DNA of 64,000 nt from Komagataeibacter oboediens (GCF_003207815.1 NZ_NKTX01000005.1:62001-126000), one strand, 5' to 3'. Shown: positions 19,867-29,293, counted from the stretch's first letter. Notes: generated from the sequence alone by a model not told the origin. Program-made: numbers and translations.

Positions 19867-20531
19867 GCGGTTATCCGTCGGGTCATGCCCGTAATGGCCC
19901 GGGCGCAGGTGGTGGCATGGGTCAGGGGCAGCAGGTGCCCCCCATCCAGCCATTGGGGAGTGTCCACACCGCTTCCCGGCGTAAAGCAGGCACGGGTCAG
20001 GGTCGGGGGCGCAATGGCGTCTTCTGTCCCGGCAATGACGTGAACCGGGCACGTGGCCTGTTTCAGGTCATTCCTGCAATCCATGTCCATCAGGGCCTGT
20101 AGTCCCTGCTCCAGCCGATCGCGTTCAATGTGGGGTGGCAGTGGGGTATCAATGCCGGCCCGCAGGCGGAAGCTGTGCAGCAGGCCTTCGGGCTCCCGCA
20201 GCAGTCCGGCACGCATGCGTTCGATGACGCGCCGTGGAATACCACGGGGGAAGTCCGTTGCCGACCCGAACCGGCTGAAACCGTTTATTAGCACCAGCCC
20301 ACGACACAGGGGGCCATGATGGCGCAGCAGCCAGAGCGCGCCAAGGGAATGCCCCACGGCAACATAGGGAACCTGTGGCAGGTCCATGGCGGGACGTGGA
20401 CCGAAAAAGCCGAAATCCAGACACCGGCTTTGTATCGGGCCAAGGGCGGCACGGATCGTATCCCAGAATGACGGATCGAAGGCCCAGCCGTGCACGAGTA
20501 CGACGGGCAGCGATGGGGCCTGCATGCTCAC
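19863..20531 (-). CDS. bioH: Pimeloyl-ACP methyl ester esterase (BioH-like alpha/beta hydrolase)
   Basis: This enzyme would remove the methyl cap placed by BioC, releasing pimeloyl-ACP for BioF. The protein of about 220 residues shows the oxyanion HGWAFDPSFW, the nucleophile elbow GHSLG, an acid in VIAGTEDAIAPP, and a late His in DGGHLLPLTH. Sequence alone does not separate BioH from the functionally equivalent BioG or BioK types; the location between bioF and bioCD gives the assignment. The start is either GTG 20531, overlapping the bioF stop, or ATG 20525; a GGAG lies just upstream. It overlaps bioCD by 4 bp. Confidence 0.87.
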   Translation of the reverse strand: MSMQAPSLPVVLVHGWAFDPSFWDTIRAALGPIQSRCLDFGFFGPRPAMDLPQVPYVAVGHSLGALWLLRHHGPLCRGLVLINGFSRFGSATDFPRGIPRRVIERMRAGLLREPEGLLHSFRLRAGIDTPLPPHIERDRLEQGLQALMDMDCRNDLKQATCPVHVIAGTEDAIAPPTLTRACFTPGSGVDTPQWLDGGHLLPLTHATTCARAITGMTRRITA

Positions 20532-21712
20532 GCACTCTCCCGCGCGGCATGGGTGATGGCAGTAGCCAGCTGGTCAATCATGCTGTCGGAATGGGCCGCA
20601 CTCAGCGCCAGCCGTATGCGACTGCCATTGGGGGGTACTGTGGGGGGACGTATGGCGGTAGCCAGAATGCCACAGGATTCAAGCCGGGCCGCGAACGCCA
20701 GCGCGCGTGTCGCCTCCCCCATCATGATCGGTATGATCTGCGTGGTGGACGGGCCGGACGTCAGGCCACACCTTTGAATGACATTGCGGATATGGGTGGC
20801 ATTGCGCGCAAGCCGTGCCCGCGCGTCGTCCAGTGTGGGTACAAGTTCCAGCGCCGCGTCCATTGCCCCCAGAACCGCGGGTGGCGGGGCAGTCGTGAAC
20901 ACGAACCCCGAACATGCATTGACCAGCCAGTCACATAATGCCCGCGATCCGGCCACATATGCCCCGAAGCTGCCCAGCGCCTTACTGAACGTCCCCATCA
21001 CCAGATCAATTTCATGTTCCGCGCACAGCCCGCGTCCCTGCGGGCCAAGTACGCCGGTGGCATGGGCTTCATCAACATAGGTAAACGCGCCATGCCGCCG
21101 GGCAATCGCCGCCAGCCGTGCAATGTCGGTGCGGTCGCCATCCATGCTGAACACGCTTTCGGTCACGATCACCCGCATGGCGTGATCGTCGCCGGCATGG
21201 CGGTCCAGCAGGCTGTCCAGATGGTCCAGGTCGTTATGGCGGAAACGGATCTGCCGCACCCCGGCGGCCATGCAGCCCTGATGCAGGCTGGCATGGTTCA
21301 GCCGGTCAGTGAAAACCTGCGGCGGCGCGCCCTGCTCTGCTGCCAGCCGCAGCAGCGCCGACAGGACCGACGCATTGGCCTGCCATCCGCTGGCCAGGAT
21401 AACCGCAGCTTCGCACCCCTTGAATGCCGCCAGCCGTGTCTCGACGTGCATATGGCGCGGGCTGGTTCCGGTGACCAGGCGCGATGCGCCAGACCCGGTG
21501 CCATCAAGTCGCAGCCATTCGGAAGCCCGCGCCACCAGTGCAGGATGGTGGGACAGGCCCAGATAGTCATTGGATGAGAAATTGACCAGTTCCCGCCCGT
21601 CGCGGATGACGGTGGCTGCCCCCACATGCTGGACGGGACGCAGCACACGACGGGTATGCGTATCTGCCATATGGTCGAGCGCGGTCTGGAAAATTGGATC
21701 AAAACGGGCCAT
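20528..21712 (-). CDS. bioF: 8-amino-7-oxononanoate synthase
   Basis: BioF condenses pimeloyl-ACP with L-alanine, with loss of CO2, to form KAPA, the first committed ring-atom step of biotin synthesis. The 394-residue fold-type I PLP enzyme has NFSSNDYLGLS, GTGSGASRLVTG, VDEAHATGVLG and the PLP lysine K244 in GTFSKALGS. The ATG at 21712 has an AGGAG ribosome binding site about 10 bp upstream; longer in-frame starts run into the divergent bioA. It is the first gene of the minus-strand biotin operon and overlaps bioH by 4 bp. Confidence 0.96.
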   Translation of the reverse strand: MARFDPIFQTALDHMADTHTRRVLRPVQHVGAATVIRDGRELVNFSSNDYLGLSHHPALVARASEWLRLDGTGSGASRLVTGTSPRHMHVETRLAAFKGCEAAVILASGWQANASVLSALLRLAAEQGAPPQVFTDRLNHASLHQGCMAAGVRQIRFRHNDLDHLDSLLDRHAGDDHAMRVIVTESVFSMDGDRTDIARLAAIARRHGAFTYVDEAHATGVLGPQGRGLCAEHEIDLVMGTFSKALGSFGAYVAGSRALCDWLVNACSGFVFTTAPPPAVLGAMDAALELVPTLDDARARLARNATHIRNVIQRCGLTSGPSTTQIIPIMMGEATRALAFAARLESCGILATAIRPPTVPPNGSRIRLALSAAHSDSMIDQLATAITHAARESA

Positions 21713-21782
21713 GAAGCGCATTCTCCTGCCGGAGCATGCTGCCCCGGTCAATCCCGCCGACGCAATATCACGGAGTGGTCGC

Positions 21783-23048
21783 ATGCATGGACCCCAATGG
21801 CTGGAACGCGGCATGACGCATGTCTGGCTGCCTTATGCCCAGATGCAGACAGCCCTTCCCCCCCTGCCTGCCGTCAGCACGCAGGGGCGCACCATTACGC
21901 TGGCGGACGGGTCGGAACTGATTGATGGCATCGCATCATGGTGGACGGCCTGCCATGGTTACAACCATCCTCATATCCGCGCCGCGGTCAGTGACCAGCT
22001 TGGACGTATGCCGCATGTCATGTTCGGTGGTCTGGCCAATGCGCCTGCACTGACACTGGCCAGCCGTCTGGCCGCCATGCTGCCGGGGGATCTGGAGCGG
22101 GTTTTCTTTACCGATTCCGGTTCCGTTGCGGTCGAGGTCGCGATGAAAATGGCCATCCAGTACTGGCTGAACCGTGGTCGGACGGGACGGACGAAGCTGG
22201 TGGCTTTCCGTGGCGGCTACCATGGCGACACAATGGCCACCATGGCCGTGTGCGATCCGGAGGAAGGCATGCATTCCCTGTATCAGGGTGCGTTACCGGA
22301 GCACTTCATCGCCGACCTGCCTGTCGATGCATCCAGCACCCGGGCGCTGGATGCATTACTGGCGCAATCGGGCGACAGTATTGCCGCGATTATTGTCGAG
22401 CCACTGGTACAGGGCGCAGGCGGCATGCTGTTTCATTCCCCTGATGTGCTGCGCACCCTGCGCATGTTGGCCGACAGGCATGGCGTGTTGCTGATACTGG
22501 ATGAAATCTTTACCGGCTTTGGTCGCACGGGCAGCATGTTTGCATGTGAACAGGCCGGAATCGTGCCGGATATCATTACCCTGTCGAAGGCACTGACGGC
22601 GGGGACGATGGCGCTGGCGGCGACTGTTGCGCGCACGCATGTGTTCGACGCGTTCCTATCGGATAATCCGATGCATGCGCTCATGCATGGGCCGACCTTC
22701 ATGGCCAACGCCATGGCCTGCGCCTGCGCCAATGCCTCGCTGGACCTGTTTGAACGAGAGGACTGGCAGGAGCGGGTGGCACGGATCGCACGGCAGATGC
22801 GTACGGAGCTGGAACCGTGTCGTAGCCTGCCCCATGTGGTGGACGTGCGCGTGATGGGTGCGATCGGCGTGGTGGAACTGGACCGCATACGTGACATGAA
22901 TGCCCTGAAGACCGCCCTGATCGGACAGGGGGTCTGGGTACGTCCATTCCGCCATGTCGTCTATCTGACGCCAGCTTTTAACATAACCGCGTCCGAACTG
23001 GGGAAACTGACGGCCGCCATCCGGACCGTGCTGGCGCATCCGGTGTAA
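21783..23048 (+). CDS. bioA: Adenosylmethionine-8-amino-7-oxononanoate aminotransferase
   Basis: BioA transfers an amino group from S-adenosylmethionine to KAPA, giving DAPA. The 421-residue class III aminotransferase opens with HVWLPYAQMQ, has the substrate-site DGIASWWTACHGYNHP, LDEIFTGFGRTG, and the PLP lysine K269 in LSKALTAGT. The ATG at 21783 has GGAG 7 bp upstream; the in-frame ATG at 21711 would overlap the divergent bioF start. It is divergent from bioF across 70 bp, which must hold both promoters. No bioB (biotin synthase) is in the window. Confidence 0.96.
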   Translation: MHGPQWLERGMTHVWLPYAQMQTALPPLPAVSTQGRTITLADGSELIDGIASWWTACHGYNHPHIRAAVSDQLGRMPHVMFGGLANAPALTLASRLAAMLPGDLERVFFTDSGSVAVEVAMKMAIQYWLNRGRTGRTKLVAFRGGYHGDTMATMAVCDPEEGMHSLYQGALPEHFIADLPVDASSTRALDALLAQSGDSIAAIIVEPLVQGAGGMLFHSPDVLRTLRMLADRHGVLLILDEIFTGFGRTGSMFACEQAGIVPDIITLSKALTAGTMALAATVARTHVFDAFLSDNPMHALMHGPTFMANAMACACANASLDLFEREDWQERVARIARQMRTELEPCRSLPHVVDVRVMGAIGVVELDRIRDMNALKTALIGQGVWVRPFRHVVYLTPAFNITASELGKLTAAIRTVLAHPV

Positions 23049-23132
23049 GCGGGCCCCGTATCCGCGCTAGGCCATTGGGGACGGATCTGGTATAGAAAAG
23101 ACATGACTTTTTTTCAGCATCGATCCTGGCGC

Positions 23133-23366
23133 ATGACAAATCATGACAGCAAACGGCAGATCGTGCTGAAGATCCTGTCGGACGGGAAAGCCCGTTCAGT
23201 GCGGGAAATTGGTGATCTGTTCCCTGAACTGGGCACCTATCACGCCCGGCTGGCATTGCAGGCGCTGCGTAATCAGGGACTGGTCACGGTGGAAGATGCC
23301 CCGGACGCCAGCGATGGGCGCAAGCGCAAGGTCTGGCGTCTGGTCGACACACGTAACCGCGACTGA
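23133..23366 (+). CDS. Small winged-helix DNA-binding-like protein, function unknown
   Basis: This 77-residue basic protein has an apparent winged-helix fold: KRQIVLKILSDGKARSVREIGDLF (helices 1-2), YHARLALQALRNQGLVTVEDAP (recognition helix and start of wing), then RKRKVWRLVD as the second wing strand. It resembles a stand-alone ArsR/MarR-type wHTH, but I recognise no specific family. The start is uncertain: ATG 23133, or ATG 23103, which adds ten residues. A TATAGA about 40 bp upstream of 23133 could be a -10 element. It follows bioA on the same strand, and a link to biotin regulation is only a guess. Confidence 0.6.
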   Translation: MTNHDSKRQIVLKILSDGKARSVREIGDLFPELGTYHARLALQALRNQGLVTVEDAPDASDGRKRKVWRLVDTRNRD

Positions 23367-23374
23367 TCCATAAT

Positions 23375-23400
23375 GCCCCGCCCGACCGGGCGGACGGGGC
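23375..23400. terminator. GC-rich hairpin between convergent genes
   Basis: GCCCCGCCCG and GGGCGGACGGGGC form an imperfect stem with a small bulge, lying between the wHTH gene and the convergent DUF4167 gene. There are no T-tracts. Confidence 0.4.
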
Positions 23401-23409
23401 TGTTCCCGT

Positions 23410-23952
23410 TCAGGACGGGGTGGATTCCAGTTCTTCCTTCTTTTCAACCGGGGGTTTGGCACGGCTGTTCCGGCGGGGCGCACGCGGTGCTGGCGCTGGT
23501 GCCGGTTCGCTGGCCACGGTCGGCTGCGGGGCGGTTTCTGCAGGTTCGGCTGCCTGCTGTGGCTGGGGGGCGGCCTGTTCGGCACTGTCGTCACTGGTGG
23601 CGTCAGTGGGCTGGCGATTGTCAGCGGGTCGCTGCTGGCGGGCGGCCATGCGTTCCTGACGTTCCTGCTGGCTCTGCTGTGCCGCCTGCGTCATCGCGTT
23701 GAGAATGCGGAAGTAATGTTCGGCATGCTGGAAATAGGCTTCCGCCATCACGCGGTCGCCCGTGCTGCTGGCATCGCGGCCCAGCTGCAGATATTTCTCA
23801 AACAGTTGCTGCGCCGTGCCGCGCACACGCAGGTCAGGCCCGTTGCTGTCGAATACATGGTTGCGGTTTAACGGGATCTGGCCATTGTTATGGCGCACGC
23901 TTCCGCCATTGCTGCCGCCCGAACGATTGTGACGACCTCGCATGCGTTTCAT
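23410..23952 (-). CDS. DUF4167 domain protein
   Basis: This protein of about 180 residues is a family largely restricted to Alphaproteobacteria and of unknown role. Its conserved part reads NRNHVFDSNGPDLRVRGTAQQLFEKYLQLGRDASSTGDRVMAEAYFQHAEHYFRI. After this comes a low-complexity Gln/Pro/Ala-rich tail ending in a charged RRNSRAKPPVEKKEELE segment. The basic N-terminus (KRMRGRHNRSGG) suggests nucleic acid binding, which is inference. The start could be any ATG at 23958, 23952 or 23943; none has a clear ribosome binding site. It lies downstream of prmC, the usual alphaproteobacterial order. Confidence 0.85.
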   Translation of the reverse strand: MKRMRGRHNRSGGSNGGSVRHNNGQIPLNRNHVFDSNGPDLRVRGTAQQLFEKYLQLGRDASSTGDRVMAEAYFQHAEHYFRILNAMTQAAQQSQQERQERMAARQQRPADNRQPTDATSDDSAEQAAPQPQQAAEPAETAPQPTVASEPAPAPAPRAPRRNSRAKPPVEKKEELESTPS

Positions 23953-24225
23953 GTTCATAAGCTGTCGCAGCACTTTCCTGTTGCCGGTCGCCGGCGCTGC
24001 CCTGGACCGTGGGACGATCTGGCCGTCCCGTCTGTTGCCATAGTGGTTGTCCGGTATGATACCGGACACGGATCCCTGCGCATGGCGGAACCATTCCGGT
24101 TCATGACGCCAGCTTTTCTGTTTTGCAATCGGGATCGCCCGCGCGGAAACGGAACAGCAAAATGGGTATGGTGTTCGTGTTCCCTGCGCCTTGGCAATAT
24201 AACCCGCCTGTTTCTGTCTGCCAAA

Positions 24226-25089
24226 TTATTTTTTCACGACCAGCGCCCGGCCTATTCCCCCCAGATCAGGGCGGATTTCCAGCACATGCAGCCCGCACAG
24301 GCGCATGATGGCGGGCACGCTCTTATCCTGGCCAATGCCCAGTTCCAGCACCGCAATTCCGCCGGGCGCCAGCAGGTCAGGTAGTATCGCGGCCAGCGCC
24401 CGATAGGCAACCAGTCCATCGGCCCCGCCATCCAGTGCGCGCGCCGGTTCGTGGAGCACGACTTCAGGCATGAGCCCGTTCAGGTCGGCATGTGGAATAT
24501 AGGGTGGATTGCTCAGGATCAGGTCGAACGGCCCGGCAATGCCATCGGCCCAGTTGCCGCACAGCATGGCCGCGCGCGCTGCAAGCCTGTTGCGCGCGGC
24601 GTTACGTGCCGCAAGGCGCGCGGCATTGGGGTTGAGATCGGTGCCCGTTCCGACGGCCTGCGGATATTCCGCCAGTACTGCCAGCAGCAGGCAGCCTGTG
24701 CCTGTCCCGATATCCAGCACGCGCAATGGGGCGTTACGGTCCGGCAGATGGTCCAGAACTGCCTCTACCAGTGTTTCCGTATCCGCGCGCGGGATCAGCG
24801 TTGCGGGTGAAACCGCGATGTCCAGCGACCAGAACCCCGTATGCCCGGTAATATAGGCCATCGGTTCATGGTTCAGGCGGCGGTGCAGGGTCTGCACAAA
24901 GATCGCATGGGCAGCGGGTGGCAGCGTATCGATGCGCAGCAGGCCCGCAAGGTCGGTGTCCGCCGCATGGGCTGCCAGAAGCCGGGCCTCGCGCTGGGGG
25001 GCGTCAACTCCGGCGGCGCGCAGGCAGGCAGTGGCTTCAGACAGAAGATGGCGTAAATTTGCGGGCGCCTGCGTCATGGCATCTTTCAT
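24226..25089 (-). CDS. prmC: Release factor glutamine N5-methyltransferase
   Basis: PrmC methylates the glutamine of the GGQ motif in release factors RF1 and RF2, needed for efficient peptide release. The 287-residue protein has the N-terminal helical domain, the SAM site VLDIGTGTGCLLLA, and the diagnostic LSNPPYIPH that holds the target glutamine. Starts at 25089 or 25077 are both possible. Normally prmC sits directly behind prfA in one operon; here a plus-strand gene (25120-25584) separates them, so prmC must have a promoter of its own or be read through antisense to that gene. Confidence 0.95.
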   Translation of the reverse strand: MKDAMTQAPANLRHLLSEATACLRAAGVDAPQREARLLAAHAADTDLAGLLRIDTLPPAAHAIFVQTLHRRLNHEPMAYITGHTGFWSLDIAVSPATLIPRADTETLVEAVLDHLPDRNAPLRVLDIGTGTGCLLLAVLAEYPQAVGTGTDLNPNAARLAARNAARNRLAARAAMLCGNWADGIAGPFDLILSNPPYIPHADLNGLMPEVVLHEPARALDGGADGLVAYRALAAILPDLLAPGGIAVLELGIGQDKSVPAIMRLCGLHVLEIRPDLGGIGRALVVKK

Positions 25090-25119
25090 CGTGGCTGATT
25101 TCCGTCATACTGGGGCATC

Positions 25120-25584
25120 ATGCAACTGCCTGCCTTTCCATTGCGCCTGACACACATCCTCATGGCCACCTTGGTGTGCGCCAGCTTTACCACGCCTGCC
25201 CTCGCGGGGTCGTTCGATGTCGAGGACGGGTACGGTGATGGAGAAGTCTCCGAGATTTCGCGTCTGTACGTCGATGAACAGCTCGTCGCGACTTTCCGTC
25301 TTGATCATGACCATACCAGCCAGACCGCCCATGTGGAGACAGCAGTCAGCCGTGTAAACCACAGCTACGCCCTGTGTGGCGAGATTACGATCCGCCGTCC
25401 CGGGGGCAGGATCGAAATCCATCAGGTCAGTGGCGAAGGTGTGCTGCATGAACCCGATGGCCACCATCTTGTTGCCCTTGGCGCGCGGAATTTTACAGAA
25501 TTCTATCTGGCTGATCCGGATGACCCGAATGTGGTCGAACGCCATCCCGGCCGCAGCAGCCTATGTGCCGCGCCAACATCGTAA
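25120..25584 (+). CDS. Small secreted protein of unknown function
   Basis: The 154-residue product begins with a good Sec signal peptide (hydrophobic core HILMATLVCASFTT, cleavage likely after PALA at about residue 29). The mature part of about 125 residues is acidic and His-rich, with two cysteines (CGEIT and the near-terminal CAAP) that could form a disulphide. No known domain is recognised. The TGGGGCATC before the ATG is a plausible ribosome binding site. It lies in an odd place, on the opposite strand between prfA and prmC, 7 bp from the prfA stop and 30 bp from the prmC start. The signal peptide makes a real gene more likely than chance. Confidence 0.7.
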   Translation: MQLPAFPLRLTHILMATLVCASFTTPALAGSFDVEDGYGDGEVSEISRLYVDEQLVATFRLDHDHTSQTAHVETAVSRVNHSYALCGEITIRRPGGRIEIHQVSGEGVLHEPDGHHLVALGARNFTEFYLADPDDPNVVERHPGRSSLCAAPTS

Positions 25585-25590
25585 GGGCGT

Positions 25591-26652
25591 TCAGCTGTCA
25601 TCCGCCGCAAGAAGTGCAGCCTGCTCTTCCTGCGTCAGTGCATCGACGAATTCATCCAGTTCCCCTGCCATGACCCGGTCAATCTTGTACAGTGTCAGCC
25701 CGATGCGGTGATCGGTGACGCGCCCTTGCGGGAAATTGTAGGTACGGATGCGTTCCGAGCGGTCGCCCGTGCCAACCTGCGCGCGGCGATCGGCGGCGCG
25801 GGTTTCGTGGGCTGCGGCGCGATTGCGTTCATACAGGCGCGCGCGCAGGATCTTCATCGCCTTGGCTCGGTTCTTGTGCTGGCTTTTTTCTTCCTGCATC
25901 GCCACAACGATGTTGGTGGGCAGATGGGTGATGCGCACCGCGCTTTCGGTTTTATTGACGTGCTGCCCCCCTGCCCCGGATGCCCGGTAGACATCGATGC
26001 GCAGGTCTGTCTCATTCACCTCCACATCTACTTCTTCCGCTTCGGGCAGGACGGCGACTGTCACGGTGGAGGTGTGGATGCGGCCCTGGCTTTCGGTCGC
26101 GGGGACGCGCTGGACACGGTGTACGCCGGATTCGTATTTCAGCCGCGCGAACACGCCGCGTCCGGTAATGCTTGCGATCCCTTCGCGCAGGCCACCAAGT
26201 TCGGACTGGTCATATTCCAGCACCTCGAACCGCCAGCCGCGCTGGTCGGCATATCGCTGGTACGCGCCGAACAATTCTGCCGCGAACAGTCCTGCTTCAT
26301 CCCCGCCCGCTGCGGGACGAATTTCCAGAATGGCGCTGCGTTCGTCCGCCTCGTCACGGGGCAGCATGGCAAGGCGGATGTCATGACGCAGTTCGGGTAT
26401 CTGCCTGCGCAGTGTCTCCAGTTCGGCTTCTGCCAGTTCCTTCAGTTCGGGATCGGCCAGCATCTGGGTTGCGTCATGTTCAGCCTGTTCCGCCGTGCGC
26501 AGCGCGCTGACGCGGGCGACGATCGGCTCCAGTTCCGCGTATTCGCGTGAGGCCTGGCTGAAATCAGCCCCCGACATCCCTTCCGCCAGAAGGGCCTGCA
26601 GTTCCTCGCAGCGGGCGACAATACGGTCCAGACGGTCGTCAAACTTTGCCAC
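25591..26652 (-). CDS. prfA: Peptide chain release factor 1
   Basis: RF1 recognises UAA and UAG stop codons and triggers peptide release. The 353-residue product carries the codon-reading tripeptide P184-A-T186 and the catalytic GGQ at 228-230 ([16 protein letters not shown]). hisS ends 2 bp upstream, so the two are translated together. prmC, which modifies this GGQ, is the next minus-strand gene but is separated by a plus-strand secreted-protein gene. Confidence 0.98.
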   Translation of the reverse strand: MAKFDDRLDRIVARCEELQALLAEGMSGADFSQASREYAELEPIVARVSALRTAEQAEHDATQMLADPELKELAEAELETLRRQIPELRHDIRLAMLPRDEADERSAILEIRPAAGGDEAGLFAAELFGAYQRYADQRGWRFEVLEYDQSELGGLREGIASITGRGVFARLKYESGVHRVQRVPATESQGRIHTSTVTVAVLPEAEEVDVEVNETDLRIDVYRASGAGGQHVNKTESAVRITHLPTNIVVAMQEEKSQHKNRAKAMKILRARLYERNRAAAHETRAADRRAQVGTGDRSERIRTYNFPQGRVTDHRIGLTLYKIDRVMAGELDEFVDALTQEEQAALLAADDS

Positions 26653-26654
26653 GA

Positions 26655-27929
26655 TCAGGCCTTTTTGGGTGTTCCGGACAGAAGGAAGCCCGCCACGCCA
26701 TCCATCGGCACTTCGGTCTGCTGCCCGCTGTCCAGATCCTTGACCTGCACCACGCCGCGCGCAATCTCCTCGCTGCCGATCACGATGGCATGGGTGGCGT
26801 TCATGCGGTTGGCGCGCTCCATCCGGCGCTTCATGTTGCCACGATAGGATGTTTCGGCCCGCACGCCAGCCCCACGCACCGCCTGCAGGACGGTTATGGC
26901 CGCTGCCTGTGCATCCGTTCCCATGGGAATGATGGCAACCGGGCGCGGGTCGGCGGGAATGTCTTCAAGCAGCATGGACAGGCGTTCGATCCCGCCAGCC
27001 CAGCCGATCGCGGGGGTTTTCGGGCCACCCATTTCGGCCACCAGCCCGTCATACCGGCCGCCAGCCAGCACGGTACCCTGCGCCCCAAGGCGCTCGGTCA
27101 CGAATTCGAAGGCGGTATGCCCGTAATAATCCAGCCCGCGGACGATGCGCGGGTTTTCACGGAAGCGCACGCCCATCACATCCAGCGTCCGGCGCAGGTC
27201 ATCCCAGAATGCCAGCGCGTCCGGCGTCAGGAAATCGGCGATCATCGGGGCATCGGCCAGCAATGCGCGGTCCTGCGCCGCCTTGCTGTCCAGAATACGC
27301 AGCGGATTGCGGTCCAGTCGGGTCTGGCTGTCGGGTGACAGGTCGGCGCGATGGTCGCTGAAATAGGCGATCAGGGCGGTGCGCCACGCATTGCGGCTGG
27401 CCATGTCGCCCAATGTATTGAGTTCAAGCACCACGTCATGCGCAATGCCAAGTCCCTGCAGCACGTCACGCCCCATGGCGATGACTTCGGCATCGGCCAG
27501 TGGTTCGGCGGCGCCAAGCAGTTCCGCCCCGATCTGGTGGAACTGGCGGTACCGTCCCTTCTGCGGGCGTTCATAGCGGAACATCGGCCCGGCATAGAAC
27601 ACCTTCTGCGGCAGGGACTGCGTCAGCCCGTTGGTGACCAGCGCGCGGCAGATGGCGGCCGTGCCCTCGGGGCGCAGGGTCAGGGATTCACCGCCCCGGT
27701 CCTCGAAGGTGTACATTTCCTTGGAGACGACATCAGATGTATCGCCCAGCGAGCGTGAAAAGACCCGTGTATCTTCAAAAACCGGGGTCGCCCATTCGTC
27801 AAACCCGTACAGGCTGACAATTCGGCGCGCGGTTTCCACAACATGGTTGAAACGCCTGCGGTCCTCCCCAATCAGGTCATGGGTGCCACGAACGGGTTGT
27901 AAGCTGCTCACTACGCGATATTCCTGCAT
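26655..27929 (-). CDS. hisS: Histidine-tRNA ligase
   Basis: HisS charges tRNA-His. The 424-residue class II synthetase starts with the motif [13 protein letters not shown] and has motif 2 ([20 protein letters not shown]), the histidine motif [13 protein letters not shown], and motif 3 ([13 protein letters not shown], then GWAGGIERL). A C-terminal anticodon-binding domain covers about residues 330-420. It follows ispG with a 70-bp gap holding a strong hairpin and precedes prfA by 2 bp. Confidence 0.98.
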   Translation of the reverse strand: MQEYRVVSSLQPVRGTHDLIGEDRRRFNHVVETARRIVSLYGFDEWATPVFEDTRVFSRSLGDTSDVVSKEMYTFEDRGGESLTLRPEGTAAICRALVTNGLTQSLPQKVFYAGPMFRYERPQKGRYRQFHQIGAELLGAAEPLADAEVIAMGRDVLQGLGIAHDVVLELNTLGDMASRNAWRTALIAYFSDHRADLSPDSQTRLDRNPLRILDSKAAQDRALLADAPMIADFLTPDALAFWDDLRRTLDVMGVRFRENPRIVRGLDYYGHTAFEFVTERLGAQGTVLAGGRYDGLVAEMGGPKTPAIGWAGGIERLSMLLEDIPADPRPVAIIPMGTDAQAAAITVLQAVRGAGVRAETSYRGNMKRRMERANRMNATHAIVIGSEEIARGVVQVKDLDSGQQTEVPMDGVAGFLLSGTPKKA

Positions 27930-27967
27930 TCAATCCGGCCCTGTCCGCATATGGGCCGCCGGTCAGG

Positions 27968-27991
27968 CCGCGCGCCATTTACGGCGCGCGG
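27968..27991 (-). terminator. Perfect hairpin between ispG and hisS
   Basis: CCGCGCGCC and GGCGCGCGG form a perfect 9-bp GC stem with loop ATTTAC, just after the ispG stop. There is no U-tract on the minus strand, so it may attenuate or protect ispG mRNA rather than fully terminate. Confidence 0.55.
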
Positions 27992-27999
27992 CGTATCAT

Positions 28000-29160
28000 T
28001 CAGTCCGTGGTGGACATGCTGGCCTCACGGGCCATTTCTTCAGCCGGAGTGTTGTTGGCGTCGGCTGCTTCCAGCGTGGCCACCTTCTTTTCGACCAGAT
28101 CGACAATGTGCTCGATCATGTCGCCAGCCGGCATGGTGTGGTCCTGCTTGCCCGCGGAATAGACCATGTGACGGCCCGAACCGCCGCCGGTCACGCCGAT
28201 ATCGGTCATCAGCGCCTCACCAGGGCCGTTGACCACGCAGCCGATGATCGACAGCGTCATGGGCGTCTTGATGTGCGCCAGCCGGTCTTCCAGCGTCTGC
28301 ACGGTCTGGATCACGTTGAAGCCCTGACGCGCGCAGGACGGACAGGAAATGATCTTCACGCCACGGTGGCGCAGGCCAAGCGACTTCAGGATATCCCAGC
28401 CGACCAGCACTTCCTCTTCCGGCTCTGCCGACAGGGAAACGCGCATGGTGTCACCCACGCCCGCCCACAACAGGTTGCCCAGCCCGATGGAGGACTTGAC
28501 CGTGCCGGCGCGCTTGCTGCCCGCTTCGGTAATGCCGATATGCAGCGGGTGGTCGCATACATCGGCCAGCTGCTGGTAGGCCGCGACCGCCATGAATACG
28601 TCCGATGCCTTCACGCTGATCTTGAATTCATGGAAATCATGATCTTCAAGGATCTTGGCGTGTTCCAGCGCGCTTTCCACCAGCGCGTCGGGGTTCGGCT
28701 CGCCATATTTTTCCAGCAGGTGCTTTTCCAGCGAACCGGCATTGACGCCGATGCGGATGGAACAGTTGTGGTCCTTCGCCGCGTTCACGACCTCGCGCAC
28801 GCGCTCGGCGCTGCCGATGTTGCCAGGGTTGATGCGTAGGCAGGCCGCACCGGCCTTTGCGGCCTCGATGGCACGTTTGTAGTGGAAGTGGATGTCCGCC
28901 ACGATGGGGACGTTCACTTCGCGCACGATTTCGGCCAGCGCCTTCGTGCTTTCCTCATCGGGGCAGGAAACGCGCACGATATCCACGCCCGCCAGTTCGG
29001 CACGGCGGATCTGTGCGATCGTGGCCTCGGCGTCCGTGGTCAGGGTGTTGGTCATGGTCTGGACCGAAACCGGGGCATCACCACCGACCGGCACGTTGCC
29101 GACATGGATCTGCCGCGACTTGCGGCGCTCGATGTGCTGATAAGGACGATAGCTGCTCAT
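28000..29160 (-). CDS. ispG: 4-hydroxy-3-methylbut-2-en-1-yl diphosphate synthase (flavodoxin)
   Basis: IspG (GcpE) is the [4Fe-4S] enzyme that reductively opens the cyclic diphosphate MEcPP to HMBPP, the penultimate step of the MEP isoprenoid pathway. The 386-residue product is the two-domain bacterial form: a TIM barrel (about 15-260), then the iron-sulphur domain with cluster ligands C273 and C276 (SCPSCARQG) and C308 (GCVVNGPGE). A GGAGG ribosome binding site lies about 7 bp before the ATG. The end has a variable 40-residue tail. An unusual pair of overlapping hairpins lies in the gap behind rodZ. Confidence 0.97.
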   Translation of the reverse strand: MSSYRPYQHIERRKSRQIHVGNVPVGGDAPVSVQTMTNTLTTDAEATIAQIRRAELAGVDIVRVSCPDEESTKALAEIVREVNVPIVADIHFHYKRAIEAAKAGAACLRINPGNIGSAERVREVVNAAKDHNCSIRIGVNAGSLEKHLLEKYGEPNPDALVESALEHAKILEDHDFHEFKISVKASDVFMAVAAYQQLADVCDHPLHIGITEAGSKRAGTVKSSIGLGNLLWAGVGDTMRVSLSAEPEEEVLVGWDILKSLGLRHRGVKIISCPSCARQGFNVIQTVQTLEDRLAHIKTPMTLSIIGCVVNGPGEALMTDIGVTGGGSGRHMVYSAGKQDHTMPAGDMIEHIVDLVEKKVATLEAADANNTPAEEMAREASMSTTD

Positions 29161-29238
29161 TATGTGCCCTCCAGATAAGGCGGCGGTTTGTGCTCCGGCC
29201 CGCCGTGGCGGGGCGTGGCACGGCCCGTGGATCTGTTA

Positions 29239-29280
29239 CATGCCGGTTTCCGGCATGGTGACCCTCAGGGGACCATGCCG
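29239..29280 (-). promoter_or_regulatory. Mutually exclusive hairpins upstream of ispG
   Basis: In the 133-bp rodZ-ispG gap, CATGCCGG (29239-29246) pairs perfectly with CCGGCATG (29250-29257). The overlapping CGGCATGGT (29251-29259) pairs perfectly with ACCATGCCG (29272-29280), enclosing an inner CCC/GGG. Both cannot form at once. This could be an attenuator-like switch, or simply a rodZ terminator. Confidence 0.45.
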
Positions 29281-29293
29281 TATGGAGACCATT

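Noticed and set aside
18457-20052. Possible misassembly explaining the BioC-BioD fusion
   Set aside because: The frame is continuous with no odd codons at the junction, both domains are full length, and flanking operon overlaps are consistent. Read-level proof is still unavailable to me.
21711-21782. Longer bioA start at 21711
   Set aside because: It would overlap the bioF start codon on the opposite strand and lacks a ribosome binding site; ATG 21783 has GGAG at the right spacing.
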